This document shows positions 54,859 through 63,033 of a stretch of DNA of 64,000 nt, in pieces. Every line of letters begins with the position of its first letter. Positions within the stretch are counted from its first letter, which is position 1. The notes below the pieces were generated by a model. The model ran no database searches, had not been told where the DNA came from, and saw nothing but the letters and a program-made list of their open reading frames with translations. Source of the stretch: Phycicoccus sp. CSK15P-2 (GTDB lineage: Bacteria; Actinomycetota; Actinomycetes; Actinomycetales; Dermatophilaceae); contig NZ_JAFDVE010000003.1 of NCBI RefSeq assembly GCF_016888005.1, positions 169,842-233,841 of the forward strand, given 5' to 3'. A program made the translations under genes and the position numbers.

Positions 54859-55229
54859 CGCTTTCTCCTGTGGGTCGTCGGTGCTTCAGGGGGTGGCCGC
54901 CGACATCCCGTCGATGCCGGAGTCGCCGCCGTCCCAGCGCCTCGATGAGCCGGTGACTTCCGTGTGGTCCGCCCCCGCGGAGAACGACACCGATGATGCG
55001 TCCCTGTCATGGGGGAACGAGACCGTTCCCTGCCGGACGACGGCTGGACACTTCTCGCCGGCCGTCGGTGCCCCGCGACGGTGCGCTGTCTCCGATGACA
55101 ACGTTGTCAGGCACGGGCACGGAACACTCCCAACTGTACCTTCTTTTCCCCCGTGTCCCGACCATCGTGCTGGTCCGTCGAACCGGTCCCCGTCCCCCTT
55201 CCACCGCGCCCCTGGAGGGCCCGGACGTG
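54859..55229. other. Long gene-free upstream region of ModA-like paralogue 1
   Basis: Over 370 bp with no convincing gene; a 120-codon minus-strand frame here has no ribosome site or homology. It holds the palindrome at 55096-55109, so it is likely a promoter with a long leader. Confidence 0.45.
55096..55109. promoter_or_regulatory. Perfect LacI-type palindrome
   Basis: TGACAACGTTGTCA, a 14-bp perfect palindrome with the central CG typical of LacI/GalR operators. It lies 238 bp upstream of ATG 54858, between the binding-protein terminator and the ModA-like gene. No LacI gene is in the window. Confidence 0.55.
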
Positions 55230-55275
55230 CCGGTCCGCCCTGCTCCACGCCGAACGCGGGAGCAGGGCGGACCGG
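55230..55275 (-). terminator. Strong hairpin terminator after the binding-protein gene
   Basis: CCGGTCCGCCCTGCTC / GAGCAGGGCGGACCGG, 16-bp perfect stem with a 14-nt loop, 4 bp beyond the stop of the gene at 55280 on the minus strand. Confidence 0.8.
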
Positions 55276-55279
55276 TGTC

Positions 55280-56302
55280 TCACGGAAGGAGCTGCGCCAG
55301 GTCGGCGTCGTTCTCGAACAGGCCGTCCTTCTTCCCGAGGTCGGAGAGGAGCTTGACCGAGTCGGAGTCGATCTGGGCCGACCACTGCGGCAGGACCACG
55401 GCCTGCTGCTGCTTCTCGTCCAGCTGGGTGTAGGTGGAGAGCACCGCGCGGACCTCGTCCTCGTGCGACTGGGCGTAGTCGAGGGAGGTGTTGATCGCGG
55501 TGCGGAACTTCTCGACCGTCTCGCCGTTCCCCTGCATGTAGCTCTGCGAGGTGAAGTACAGCGCGACCTGCATGCCCGGGTCGACGCCCGCGAGGTTGGA
55601 GCCGATGCTGCGCAGCTTCTCGCCCTTGGCGATCGTCAGGAAGGGCTCGACGACCTGGCCGGCGTCGATGTCGCCCTTGGCGACGGCCGGTGCCATCTCC
55701 GGGAAGGGCAGCTCGACATAGGTGATGCCCGCCGGGTCGCCGCCGTCCTTGCGGACGAGCTCGTTGATCGTCGTCGTCATGATGTTGTTGAGCGTGTTGA
55801 CTCCGACCTTCTTGCCCGCGAGGTCCTTCGCGCTCTGGATGTCGCTGCCGTCCTTGACGACGATGCCGCCGAAGTCCGCGTTCGCGTCCTGGGCGGCCTG
55901 GTTGCCGGAGGCCACGACCTTGATCGGGAGACCCTTGTCCGTGGCGAGGAGCAGCGAGGTGGTGTTGCTGAAGCCGAACTGGTACTGGCTGCTCGCGACG
56001 CCGGGCACGATGGCCGCGCCGCCCTGGGCGAGCTCGAGCTGGACGTCGAGCCCCTGCTCCGAGAAGAAGCCCTTCTCGACGCCGAGGTAGATCGGTGCGA
56101 CGTCGATGATCGGGATGACGCCGACCGTGACGGTCGTCGTCTCGCCGCCTGCTCCGTCGCTGGCGCTCGGCGAGCCGGAGGACCCGCCGAGGGATCCGTC
56201 GCTCGAGCCGCAGGCGGCCAGGACGAGCGCCGCGGTGGCGCCGACGGCGGCGAGCCCGGCGCGCCGGGAGAAGCGCGCGGAGGTGTTCAGGGACAAGGCC
56301 AT
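55280..56302 (-). CDS. NitT/TauT-type ABC transporter substrate-binding lipoprotein
   Basis: A 340-residue SsuA/THI5/NMT1-like solute-binding protein with twin-Arg-containing signal and lipobox LAAC (Cys31), a Ser/Gly linker, then VGVIPIIDVAPIYLGVEKGF, DLAGKKVGVNTLNNI and the hinge EPFLTIA. It probably captures the ligand for the permease-ATPase set at 61398-63857, separated by six genes. ATG 56302 has GAGAGGA upstream. A nearby aromatic hydroxylase suggests an aromatic carboxylate, by inference. Confidence 0.9.
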   Translation of the reverse strand: MALSLNTSARFSRRAGLAAVGATAALVLAACGSSDGSLGGSSGSPSASDGAGGETTTVTVGVIPIIDVAPIYLGVEKGFFSEQGLDVQLELAQGGAAIVPGVASSQYQFGFSNTTSLLLATDKGLPIKVVASGNQAAQDANADFGGIVVKDGSDIQSAKDLAGKKVGVNTLNNIMTTTINELVRKDGGDPAGITYVELPFPEMAPAVAKGDIDAGQVVEPFLTIAKGEKLRSIGSNLAGVDPGMQVALYFTSQSYMQGNGETVEKFRTAINTSLDYAQSHEDEVRAVLSTYTQLDEKQQQAVVLPQWSAQIDSDSVKLLSDLGKKDGLFENDADLAQLLP

Positions 56303-56356
56303 TGGTGTTCCTCTCAAACCGTGAGCCGTAGGAGGGCGAAGCGATCCCAGTGTGGA

Positions 56357-56366
56357 TTGTCGACAA
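56357..56366. promoter_or_regulatory. Candidate GntR/FCD operator
   Basis: TTGTCGACAA, a perfect 10-bp palindrome of the GT-N-AC type typical for FadR/FCD regulators, 54 bp upstream of the binding-protein ATG. The GntR regulator at 61371 is the obvious candidate to bind it. Confidence 0.5.
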
Positions 56367-56431
56367 AGTCGTGCACGGGGGTCCTAGGCATTGTTATCGG
56401 GTCGTGATCGTCGCGGGGGTTTCCCGGCGAC

Positions 56432-58327
56432 CTACCCGACACTCACGAGGAAGCGTCCGAGGAAGGCGCGGAGCTCGTCGGCGGCGTCGAGGGGGAACAC
56501 GTGTGCCACGTACTGGTCGGGGCGCACGAGGACGAGGCATCCCACGTTCCGGTCCACGCCCCGGAGCGTGAAGACGTCGGACGTGGGGTCCACGCCGAGC
56601 ACCTTCTCGTAGTCGACCAGTCCGTAGCGGCCCTTGCGGGGGAGGAGGGCCGACGGCAGGTCTGCCGGGGTGAGGTCGTGGTGGCTCTGCTGGACGACCG
56701 CCCGGACGTCGACGACCGCGTCGGGGTCCTCGTCCGGGCGGGTGAAGCAGGCGACGGGCGAGCGCGCGGGGTCGGCGAGCGCGTCGCAGAACGCCCGGAG
56801 ACGGGAGCCCGGTGAGCGCGGGTCATCCCGGTCGCCGAAGGCGTAGAGCCGCCAGCGTCCGTCGGCCTCGTGCACGTGGCCGAGCTGGAGCGGCTTGGCG
56901 TCCGACAGCCGGACCACGGGCGCGGAGTGGAACCGCTCGCCGATTCGTAGTCCCGTCGCGAGATGCTGCCAGGTGCTCTCGCCGGTCAGCGGGCCGGCGG
57001 GGTACCGGGTCGCGACGCCCGCGGTGTACCGGCCCTGGTCGGTGAAGTGCTGCTGGACGGTCGCCGGGTCGGGGGTGTCGCCGGGACGGGTCGTGAGCAC
57101 GGCGGCCCACTCGCGGTCGAAGTCGATGAGGTACTGCGCCACCGCGTGACGTTCGGCCGAGTACGTGTGGAGCAGCTCCGGGCGCGCCCGGCCGCGCAGC
57201 ACCGCGGCGAGCTTCCACCCGAGGTTGAAGCCGTCCTGCATCGAGACGTTCATCCCCTGTCCGGCCTTGGGACTGTGCGTGTGGCAGGCGTCGCCCGCGA
57301 CGAAGACCCGGGGGAGCGGGGCGTCCGGGCCCTCGGTGCGGCCGTCGTCGAAGCGGTCGGTGAGCCGTTGGCCGATCTCGTAGACCGACCACCACACGAC
57401 CTCCTTGACGTCGAGCTCGTGCGGCGCCAGGATCCGCCGGGCCCGCGCGACGACGTCCTCGGCGGTGATCCCGCGGCCCGCCACGCGCTCGCCGGGGGCC
57501 AGAGGGTCGAGCTCGACGTACATCCGCACGAGGTACCCGCCCTCGCGGGGGATGAGGAGCATGGTCCCCTCGTCGTCGGACTGGATGACGGCCTTGTAGC
57601 GGATGTCCGGGAAGTCCGTGACCGCGAGGACGTCCATGACGCCCCAGGCCTGGTCGGCGGAGTCCCCGTGCAGCTCATGGCCGATCGCGCGGCGCACCGT
57701 GCTGCGGGCGCCGTCGCACCCGACGACGTACCGTGCGCGCACCGTCAGCTCCTCGCCCTCCCGCTCCGGGTCGGTGCGCCGGAGCCGCACGGTCACCGGG
57801 TGGCTGCCGTGGTCCGCCACGTCGAGCCCGACGACCTCGAGCCCGTGGTCGGGCTCGAGCCGGGTGGGGGCCGCGCGCATCGCGTCGAGGAGGAAGTGCC
57901 CGATCCGGGCCTGGTTGAGGATCACGTGCGGGAACTCGGAGAGGTCGTCGGCGACGTCCTGGACGCGACCGCTGCGCACGATGCGGTCGGGCGCCTCCGG
58001 GTCGGGGCGCCAGAAGACGGTCTCGGTGACCTCGCACGCCTCGTGCAGCAGCCGGTGCGCGAACCCGAAGGCCTGGAAGAGCTCGACCGAGCGGCAGGCG
58101 ACGCCGTCGGCGTGGCCGCGGTCGAGCGGGCCGGTCCGGCGCTCGACGACGCGGGTCGTGACGTCCGGGAAGCGGGCGAGCTGGGCGGCGAGGACGAGGC
58201 CGGCCGGCCCGCTGCCGACGACGAGCACGTCCACCTCGTCGGGCAGCGAAGCGGCGGCGCGCTCGGCGTCGGACGTCGGGGCGATGGCCGGGTCGCCGGA
58301 GTGGTAGCCGTCCAGGTAGGCCTGCAT
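56432..58327 (-). CDS. mobA: 3-Hydroxybenzoate 4-monooxygenase-like flavoprotein
   Basis: A 631-residue group A flavin monooxygenase closely resembling MobA of Comamonas over its length. It has MQAYLDGYHSGDPAIAP, the FAD motif VVGSGPAGLVLAAQ, NADPH/FAD motif GCDGARSTVRRAIGH, GDACHTHSPKAGQGMN, and a C-terminal thioredoxin-like domain ending VRPDQYVAHVFPL. It would hydroxylate 3-hydroxybenzoate to protocatechuate using NADPH and O2; a related phenolic substrate cannot be excluded. No ring-cleavage gene is in the window. Confidence 0.88.
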   Translation of the reverse strand: MQAYLDGYHSGDPAIAPTSDAERAAASLPDEVDVLVVGSGPAGLVLAAQLARFPDVTTRVVERRTGPLDRGHADGVACRSVELFQAFGFAHRLLHEACEVTETVFWRPDPEAPDRIVRSGRVQDVADDLSEFPHVILNQARIGHFLLDAMRAAPTRLEPDHGLEVVGLDVADHGSHPVTVRLRRTDPEREGEELTVRARYVVGCDGARSTVRRAIGHELHGDSADQAWGVMDVLAVTDFPDIRYKAVIQSDDEGTMLLIPREGGYLVRMYVELDPLAPGERVAGRGITAEDVVARARRILAPHELDVKEVVWWSVYEIGQRLTDRFDDGRTEGPDAPLPRVFVAGDACHTHSPKAGQGMNVSMQDGFNLGWKLAAVLRGRARPELLHTYSAERHAVAQYLIDFDREWAAVLTTRPGDTPDPATVQQHFTDQGRYTAGVATRYPAGPLTGESTWQHLATGLRIGERFHSAPVVRLSDAKPLQLGHVHEADGRWRLYAFGDRDDPRSPGSRLRAFCDALADPARSPVACFTRPDEDPDAVVDVRAVVQQSHHDLTPADLPSALLPRKGRYGLVDYEKVLGVDPTSDVFTLRGVDRNVGCLVLVRPDQYVAHVFPLDAADELRAFLGRFLVSVG

Positions 58328-58357
58328 GCGTCCGTCCTCGGAAGGGGGTGGTGAATC

Positions 58358-58371
58358 GTCAGTGTACTGAC
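58358..58371. promoter_or_regulatory. Candidate MarR operator upstream of mobA
   Basis: GTCAGTGTACTGAC, a 14-bp perfect palindrome between the marR stop (58403) and the mobA ATG (58327). Downstream on the minus strand the spacing fits a repressor site at the mobA promoter. Confidence 0.6.
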
Positions 58372-58402
58372 TAAATGGCACGGTGGCCAGGTCTCGAGGG
58401 GA

Positions 58403-59275
58403 TCACGCGGTCCGGGCGACGGCACGCAGCAGGTCGACGAACCTGCCGCGCTCCGCCTGCGGGAGCGGGGCGAGCACCGCGTCCTGCACCTCGAGGACGC
58501 GTGGGGTCCACGCGGGCACGGCGGCCAGCGCCTCCGGGGTCGGCACGAGGACCCGGCGGCGTCCGTCGGCGGGGTCCTGCTCGCGGACGAGCCACCCCCG
58601 TCGCTCGAGCCGGGCGACGAGGTCGGCCGTCGTCGACCTGTCCAGCGCCAGCCGCTCGCCGAGGTCGCGCTGGCCCAGCCCGGGCTCCTCGGTGAGGGTG
58701 CGCAGCACGGCGTACTGCGGCCCGGTGACGGACCGTCCGAGGGCGTCGGCGAACAGGGACGTGTGGACCTGCTGGGCCCGGCGGAGGAGGTGGCCGGGGA
58801 CGGTCAGGGGTGCGTGGTCCGCCGCGGCACCCGTCCCGGCGACCCGTGCGACCGTGGCGAGGGCACCCACGAGCGCCTGCCGGTCGGCCCCGCCGAGCGG
58901 TGCGAGGAGCCCCTCCTGCACCACACGCACCCGCTCGTGCAGGCCCGGCAGGTCGGCACGTGCCGCGTCCGTGAGGGTCAGGGCGTCGCGGCGACCGTCC
59001 CGGGGGTGCGGGCCGCGGGCGAGCAGGCCACGGCCGGCGAGCCGACGCACCACCTGCGTGGTGGACGTACGGTCGAGCGACGCGAGCGCACCGACCCGGC
59101 GCTGGTCCGAGCCCGGCCAGGTCTCGAGCGCCGCGAGCACCGCGTACTGCGGCCCGGTGGGCTCGGCCCCGACCGCGTCGGCCCAGATCGCGGTGTGGTG
59201 CTGCTGTGCGCGGCGGAGCAGGTGCCCCGGCATCGCGGTGAGCACGGTACCGGGCAGAGGCTGCGCCGGCCTCAC
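58403..59275 (-). CDS. Tandem-fused MarR family regulator
   Basis: A 290-residue protein made of two homologous MarR units, about 15-145 and 155-288. Both start PGHLLRRAQQ, have TGPQYAVL, DRT/DRS recognition helices (LDRTSTTQVVRRL, LDRSTTADLVARL) and a wing with DGRR. Normal MarR proteins are single-unit homodimers; this one is a covalent pseudodimer. GTG 59275 overlaps the upstream stop by GTGA. It probably controls mobA through the palindrome at 58358-58371. Confidence 0.88.
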   Translation of the reverse strand: MRPAQPLPGTVLTAMPGHLLRRAQQHHTAIWADAVGAEPTGPQYAVLAALETWPGSDQRRVGALASLDRTSTTQVVRRLAGRGLLARGPHPRDGRRDALTLTDAARADLPGLHERVRVVQEGLLAPLGGADRQALVGALATVARVAGTGAAADHAPLTVPGHLLRRAQQVHTSLFADALGRSVTGPQYAVLRTLTEEPGLGQRDLGERLALDRSTTADLVARLERRGWLVREQDPADGRRRVLVPTPEALAAVPAWTPRVLEVQDAVLAPLPQAERGRFVDLLRAVARTA

Positions 59276-59964
59276 CCGGCGGGACGCATCCCGTGGGCGA
59301 CGACGAGGTCACCGAGCTCGTCCGAGCAGATGAGCGCCAGGGCGCGGCGAGCGTCCTCGACGTGGTCCGAGGTGGCGAGCACCGCGCCGGCGAAGGTCGT
59401 GGTGGCGGCGGCCGACCCGGGGAGCGGCCCGACCACGTGCACCCCGTCGAGCCCCGCGAGCTCGCTCAGCTGCTGGACGCCGACGTCGGCCCGGCCGTCG
59501 GCGACGAGCGCGCCCACCGGCGTCCCGGGCTCCGCCTGGACGAACCGCTCGGCGACGTCGCCGTCGAGGCCGGACCGCTCCACCCAGCGGGTCAGTGCGT
59601 TGCCGCTCGGCCCCGTGGAGTACGCCACGGCCCGCGCACCGCGCAGGACGGCCCGGAGGTCGTCCTCGGTGTCCAGCCGCGGGGGTGACGCGTCGGCGCC
59701 GACCGCGAGCACGACCTGCGAGACCGCGAGCGGACGGACGGTGCCCGGCACGAGCCGGCCGTCGCTCCCGAGCGCGGCGAGGGCGCGCTCGGCGAGCACG
59801 ACGAGGTCACCCGCGGCGCCCTCGCGGATCCGCCGCGCGACCTCGACACCACCGGCCGACTCGACCCGCAGCTCGACGCCGTGCCGGTCCGCGAGGGCAT
59901 CGGCGAGGGCGTCGAGGAGTCCGGCCGGGGCCTTGGAGCACAGGACGCGCAGCACGTCACTCAT
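59272..59964 (-). CDS. ModA-like binding-protein-fold protein without signal peptide (paralogue 2)
   Basis: A 230-residue cytosolic paralogue of 54858-54160, starting MSDVLRVLCSKAPAGLLDAL. Shared blocks include STGPSGNAL, TPVGALVADGRADVGVQQ, SELAG, VVGPLPGSAA, TTTFAGA and HGM. No signal peptide, no lipobox. It overlaps the DUF1932 gene by 8 bp and marR by 4 bp, so it is embedded in the catabolic operon. A catalytic or ligand-sensing role is suspected. Confidence 0.78.
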   Translation of the reverse strand: MSDVLRVLCSKAPAGLLDALADALADRHGVELRVESAGGVEVARRIREGAAGDLVVLAERALAALGSDGRLVPGTVRPLAVSQVVLAVGADASPPRLDTEDDLRAVLRGARAVAYSTGPSGNALTRWVERSGLDGDVAERFVQAEPGTPVGALVADGRADVGVQQLSELAGLDGVHVVGPLPGSAAATTTFAGAVLATSDHVEDARRALALICSDELGDLVVAHGMRPAG

Positions 59965-60742
59965 GATCGGACTCCGGAGCGGCCAGCCGCGCGAGGACGG
60001 CGCGTGCGGCGTCGCTGAGGGGTGAGGGCACCCCGAGGCCGCGCACGACCTCGCCGGCCGCGGCCATCTCCGCTTCCCGCCGGACCGCGTGTCGCCTGCT
60101 GCCCTCGAGAAGGCGGGTGGCCGTGTCGCGGTCCATGGCCGCGAGCTCGTCGGCGACGTGCTCGAGCAGCCAGTCGCCGAGGCCGGCCGCACATGCCGCC
60201 TCGTGGGCCTCGACCACCGCGGCCCCCAGTCCCTTGTAGACGACACTGCGGAGCAGCTTGCGCCGCGCGGCGGCACCCGGACCGCCCGGGACGACCGTGA
60301 CCGACCCGCCGAGGGAGGTGAGCGCGGCCGCGAACCGGTCCGCGCCCTCGCCCGAGACGAGCATCGGGGCCTGGAGTCCACGACCGGGGACGGGAGACAT
60401 GATCGCGACGTCGGCGAAGGTCGCCCCCGCCGCGGCCGCTCGCTCCGCGAGGGCACACTTCAGACCGTCCGGGCCGGTGGAGAGGTCGGCGTAGAGCGTC
60501 CCGGGAGCGAGGCCCGCCGCCGCGTTCGCGAGGGCCGTCGGGGCGTCCTCGGCGGCGGTCACGGCGAGGACGAGCTCGCAGCCCTCGACCGCGGCGGCCT
60601 CGTCCGCCGCCGTCGTGACCCCGGGGAGCCGGGGTACCCGGGGGTCGTACCCGACGACGTCGGCTCCCGCCTCGACGAGGTCGGCCGCGACGAGCCCCCC
60701 GGCCTCGCCGAGCCCGAGCACGCCGACCCGCAAGGTGGCCAC
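59957..60742 (-). CDS. NAD(P)-dependent oxidoreductase with DUF1932 C-terminal domain
   Basis: A 261-residue protein of the 6-phosphogluconate/3-hydroxyisobutyrate dehydrogenase superfamily. The Rossmann motif is VLGLGEAGG (G10-G15), with DLSTGPDG and MSPVPGRGLQAP near the active site, and a helical DUF1932 domain with LLRSVVYKGLGAAVVE placing the catalytic-type lysine. It probably oxidises or reduces a pathway intermediate of the aromatic route. GTG 60742 follows the GntR stop after 2 bp. Confidence 0.82.
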   Translation of the reverse strand: MATLRVGVLGLGEAGGLVAADLVEAGADVVGYDPRVPRLPGVTTAADEAAAVEGCELVLAVTAAEDAPTALANAAAGLAPGTLYADLSTGPDGLKCALAERAAAAGATFADVAIMSPVPGRGLQAPMLVSGEGADRFAAALTSLGGSVTVVPGGPGAAARRKLLRSVVYKGLGAAVVEAHEAACAAGLGDWLLEHVADELAAMDRDTATRLLEGSRRHAVRREAEMAAAGEVVRGLGVPSPLSDAARAVLARLAAPESDHE

Positions 60743-60744
60743 GG

Positions 60745-61371
60745 TCAGGGGTTCTCGCGCAGCGCCTCGATGACGCTCGCGATGTGCGCGCGCATCGCGG
60801 CCTCGGCGGCGTCGGGGTCGCGGGCGACGACGGCGGCGATGATGCGCTCGTGCTGCCCGAGGGACACCGAGGGACGCCCGGGACGGAGCGAGAGACGGAA
60901 CTGGTGGCGCACGACCTGCCCGCGCAGCTCCTCGATGATCCGCTGGGCGGTGCCGTGACCGGCCATCTCTCGGATCTTGCCGTGCAGCCGGGCGTTGAGG
61001 TCGCTGTACCTCAGCGGCTCGCCGGCGCTGACGGCGACGCGCATCTGCTGCCCGATCTCCTCGAGCTCGGTGACGTCGGCGTCGGTGGCGAGCTCGGCGG
61101 CCCGGGCACACACCAGCCCCTCGACGACCATCCGGACCTGGGTGATCTCGACGGCCTCCGCGAGGGTGATCTCCCGGATCCGGGCGCCGCGGTTGTGCTG
61201 GAGCTCGACGAGCCCCTGCGCCGCGAGGTCGCGCAGGGCGGCACGCACGGTGAACCGGCTCGCGTCGAACTGCTCGCACAGCTCGGCCTCGACGAGCCGC
61301 TGGTTCGGCGCGTAGTCGCCCCGCAGGATCGCGGCACGCAGACCGTCGACGACGGTCGACTCGCTGTTCAT
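60745..61371 (-). CDS. GntR family regulator, FCD subfamily
   Basis: A 208-residue regulator. Winged helix (about 1-72, LVEAELCEQFDASRFTVRAA, LRDLAAQGLVE) and all-helical FCD ligand domain (about 78-205) with the metal-binding pattern of D and H residues (SDLNARLHGKI, QHERIIAAVVARD). FCD regulators often sense carboxylic acids. It sits in the operon between transporter and catabolic genes and may bind TTGTCGACAA at 56357-56366. Confidence 0.92.
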   Translation of the reverse strand: MNSESTVVDGLRAAILRGDYAPNQRLVEAELCEQFDASRFTVRAALRDLAAQGLVELQHNRGARIREITLAEAVEITQVRMVVEGLVCARAAELATDADVTELEEIGQQMRVAVSAGEPLRYSDLNARLHGKIREMAGHGTAQRIIEELRGQVVRHQFRLSLRPGRPSVSLGQHERIIAAVVARDPDAAEAAMRAHIASVIEALRENP

Positions 61372-61397
61372 CACGGGCCTCCTCCTCGACCGGGGGG

Positions 61398-62246
61398 TCA
61401 GTACCCGGCGGGGGCGTGGTCCGGGCGGTGCCCCTCCTTGGCCCTCTGGATCAGCTCGTAGACGTGGCCTCGGAGCTCGGCGAAGCGCGGCGCGGAGCGG
61501 GTCTCGAGCTGGTCGCGCTCGGCGGGGAGGTCGACCTCGACGTCCTCGAGGATGACAGTGGGGCGGTTCGACAGGACGAGGATGCGCTCGCCGAGGTAGA
61601 CCGACTCGTCGATGTCGTGGGTGACGAAGAGGACCGTGACCCCGAGCCGCTTCCACAGGGCGCGCACGAGGTCCTCGAGCTCGGCCCGGGTCTGGGCGTC
61701 GACCGCCGCGAAGGGCTCGTCCATGATGAGGACCTGGGGCTCGTAGGCGACGGCCCGGGCGATGGCGACACGCTGCTGCATACCGCCGGAGAGCTGCCAC
61801 GGGTGGGCGTCACCGGAGTCCGCGAGCCCGACGGCGTCGAGGGCCTCGGAGACGATCTGGTTGCGGTCCTCCTTGGGCACCCCACGCTCGATGAGCGGGC
61901 GCTCGACGTTCTGCCGGACGGTCATCCACGGGAACAGGCTGCGGCCGTACTCCTGGAAGACGACGGCCATGCCGCGCGGGGGCTCGGTGACGGTCTGGCC
62001 GTCGAGGACGATCTCGCCCTCGGTGACGTCGAGCAGACCCGCGATGCAGCGCAGCAGCGTCGTCTTGCCGGCTCCGGACGGGCCGACTATGCAGAGCAGC
62101 TGGCCGCGGGGCACGGAGAAGGTGAGGTCGCGGATGGCCTCGACCGACCGGCCCTGGCCGGTGTAGGTCTTCTGCAGCCCGCGGACGTCGAGGACGACGT
62201 CGTTGGCGCGTCGCTGGGCGCGGGTCTCGGGGGTGGTCTCGGTCAT
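61398..62246 (-). CDS. NitT/TauT-type ABC transporter ATP-binding protein
   Basis: 282 residues. Walker A GPSGAGKTT, Q-loop VFQEYGRSLFPW, signature LSGGMQQRVAIAR, Walker B VLIMDEPFAAVD and H-loop FVTHDIDES. Most similar in pattern to SsuB/TauB/ThiZ ATPases. It starts 1 bp after the permease gene and forms a transporter with the two permeases and the lipoprotein at 55280. Confidence 0.95.
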   Translation of the reverse strand: MTETTPETRAQRRANDVVLDVRGLQKTYTGQGRSVEAIRDLTFSVPRGQLLCIVGPSGAGKTTLLRCIAGLLDVTEGEIVLDGQTVTEPPRGMAVVFQEYGRSLFPWMTVRQNVERPLIERGVPKEDRNQIVSEALDAVGLADSGDAHPWQLSGGMQQRVAIARAVAYEPQVLIMDEPFAAVDAQTRAELEDLVRALWKRLGVTVLFVTHDIDESVYLGERILVLSNRPTVILEDVEVDLPAERDQLETRSAPRFAELRGHVYELIQRAKEGHRPDHAPAGY

Positions 62247-62247
62247 G

Positions 62248-63033
62248 TCAGGCTCCTCGGTTGGCGTCGCGGACGCCGCGGTACCAGGCGAGGGCGCGGG
62301 TCTCGACGAGACGGAAGATCACGGAAAGCAGCACGCCGAGGAGCCCGAGGACGATGATCCCCGTCCACATCTCCGGGATGGCGAAGCTGCGCTGGAACTG
62401 GACGATCGAGGCGCCGAGGCCCCGGTTGGCGCCGAAGAGCTCGGAGATCACCATGAGGATGACGCCGATGGAGAGTGCCTGCCGGGCGCCGGCGGCGATC
62501 TGGGGGCTGGCTCCGCGCAGGACGACGTGGACGAGCGTGGAGCGGGTGCTCAGGTGGTAGACCTTCGCGGTGTCGACGAGGACCTCGTCGACCGCCCGCA
62601 CGCCCTCGACGGTGTTGAGGAGGATCGGCCAGAGGCAGCCGATGACGATCGTGACGATCTTCGACGTCGAGCCGGTGTATCCGGCGAACAGCGCGATGAC
62701 GGGCACGAGCACGGGGGGCGGGATGGCCCGGAAGAACTCCAGGGTCGGCTCCGCGAAGGCACGGACGCGGCGGTAGAGACCGATCGGGATGCCGAGCGCG
62801 ACGCCGAGGGCGAGCGCGAGCAGGTAGCCGATGAGGAGCCGCGCGATGCTCGGCAGCACGTCGGTGGTGATCCGCTCGCCGAACCAGGTGTCGGGGAACG
62901 CGGCGAGGATGTCGCTGAGCGGGGGCCAGAAGAAGCTCTCGCTGCCGGCGCTGGCCACCCACCAGAGGGTGAAGAGGACGAGCGGCAGCGCGACGGCATA
63001 GCCGATCCGGGCCAGGGGGTTCGTGGTGCTCAT
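62248..63033 (-). CDS. NitT/TauT-type ABC transporter permease (second)
   Basis: 261 residues, about six transmembrane helices, with the BPD_transp_1 EAA-type loop near VLRGASPQIAAGARQALSI and the SsuC-like LEFFRAIPPPVLVPVIALF. It overlaps the upstream permease by 4 bp. Two different permeases indicate a heterodimeric membrane channel. Confidence 0.94.
   Translation of the reverse strand: MSTTNPLARIGYAVALPLVLFTLWWVASAGSESFFWPPLSDILAAFPDTWFGERITTDVLPSIARLLIGYLLALALGVALGIPIGLYRRVRAFAEPTLEFFRAIPPPVLVPVIALFAGYTGSTSKIVTIVIGCLWPILLNTVEGVRAVDEVLVDTAKVYHLSTRSTLVHVVLRGASPQIAAGARQALSIGVILMVISELFGANRGLGASIVQFQRSFAIPEMWTGIIVLGLLGVLLSVIFRLVETRALAWYRGVRDANRGA

Noticed and set aside
54886..55248. 120-codon minus-strand frame upstream of the ModA-like gene
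   Set aside because: No start signal or homology, and it is interrupted by the terminator and palindrome, which fit a regulatory region better.
54160..59964. True molybdate ABC transporter
   Set aside because: The ModA-like proteins lack signal peptides and no ModB or ModC is present; the neighbouring ATPase and permeases are of the NitT/TauT type with their own lipoprotein.
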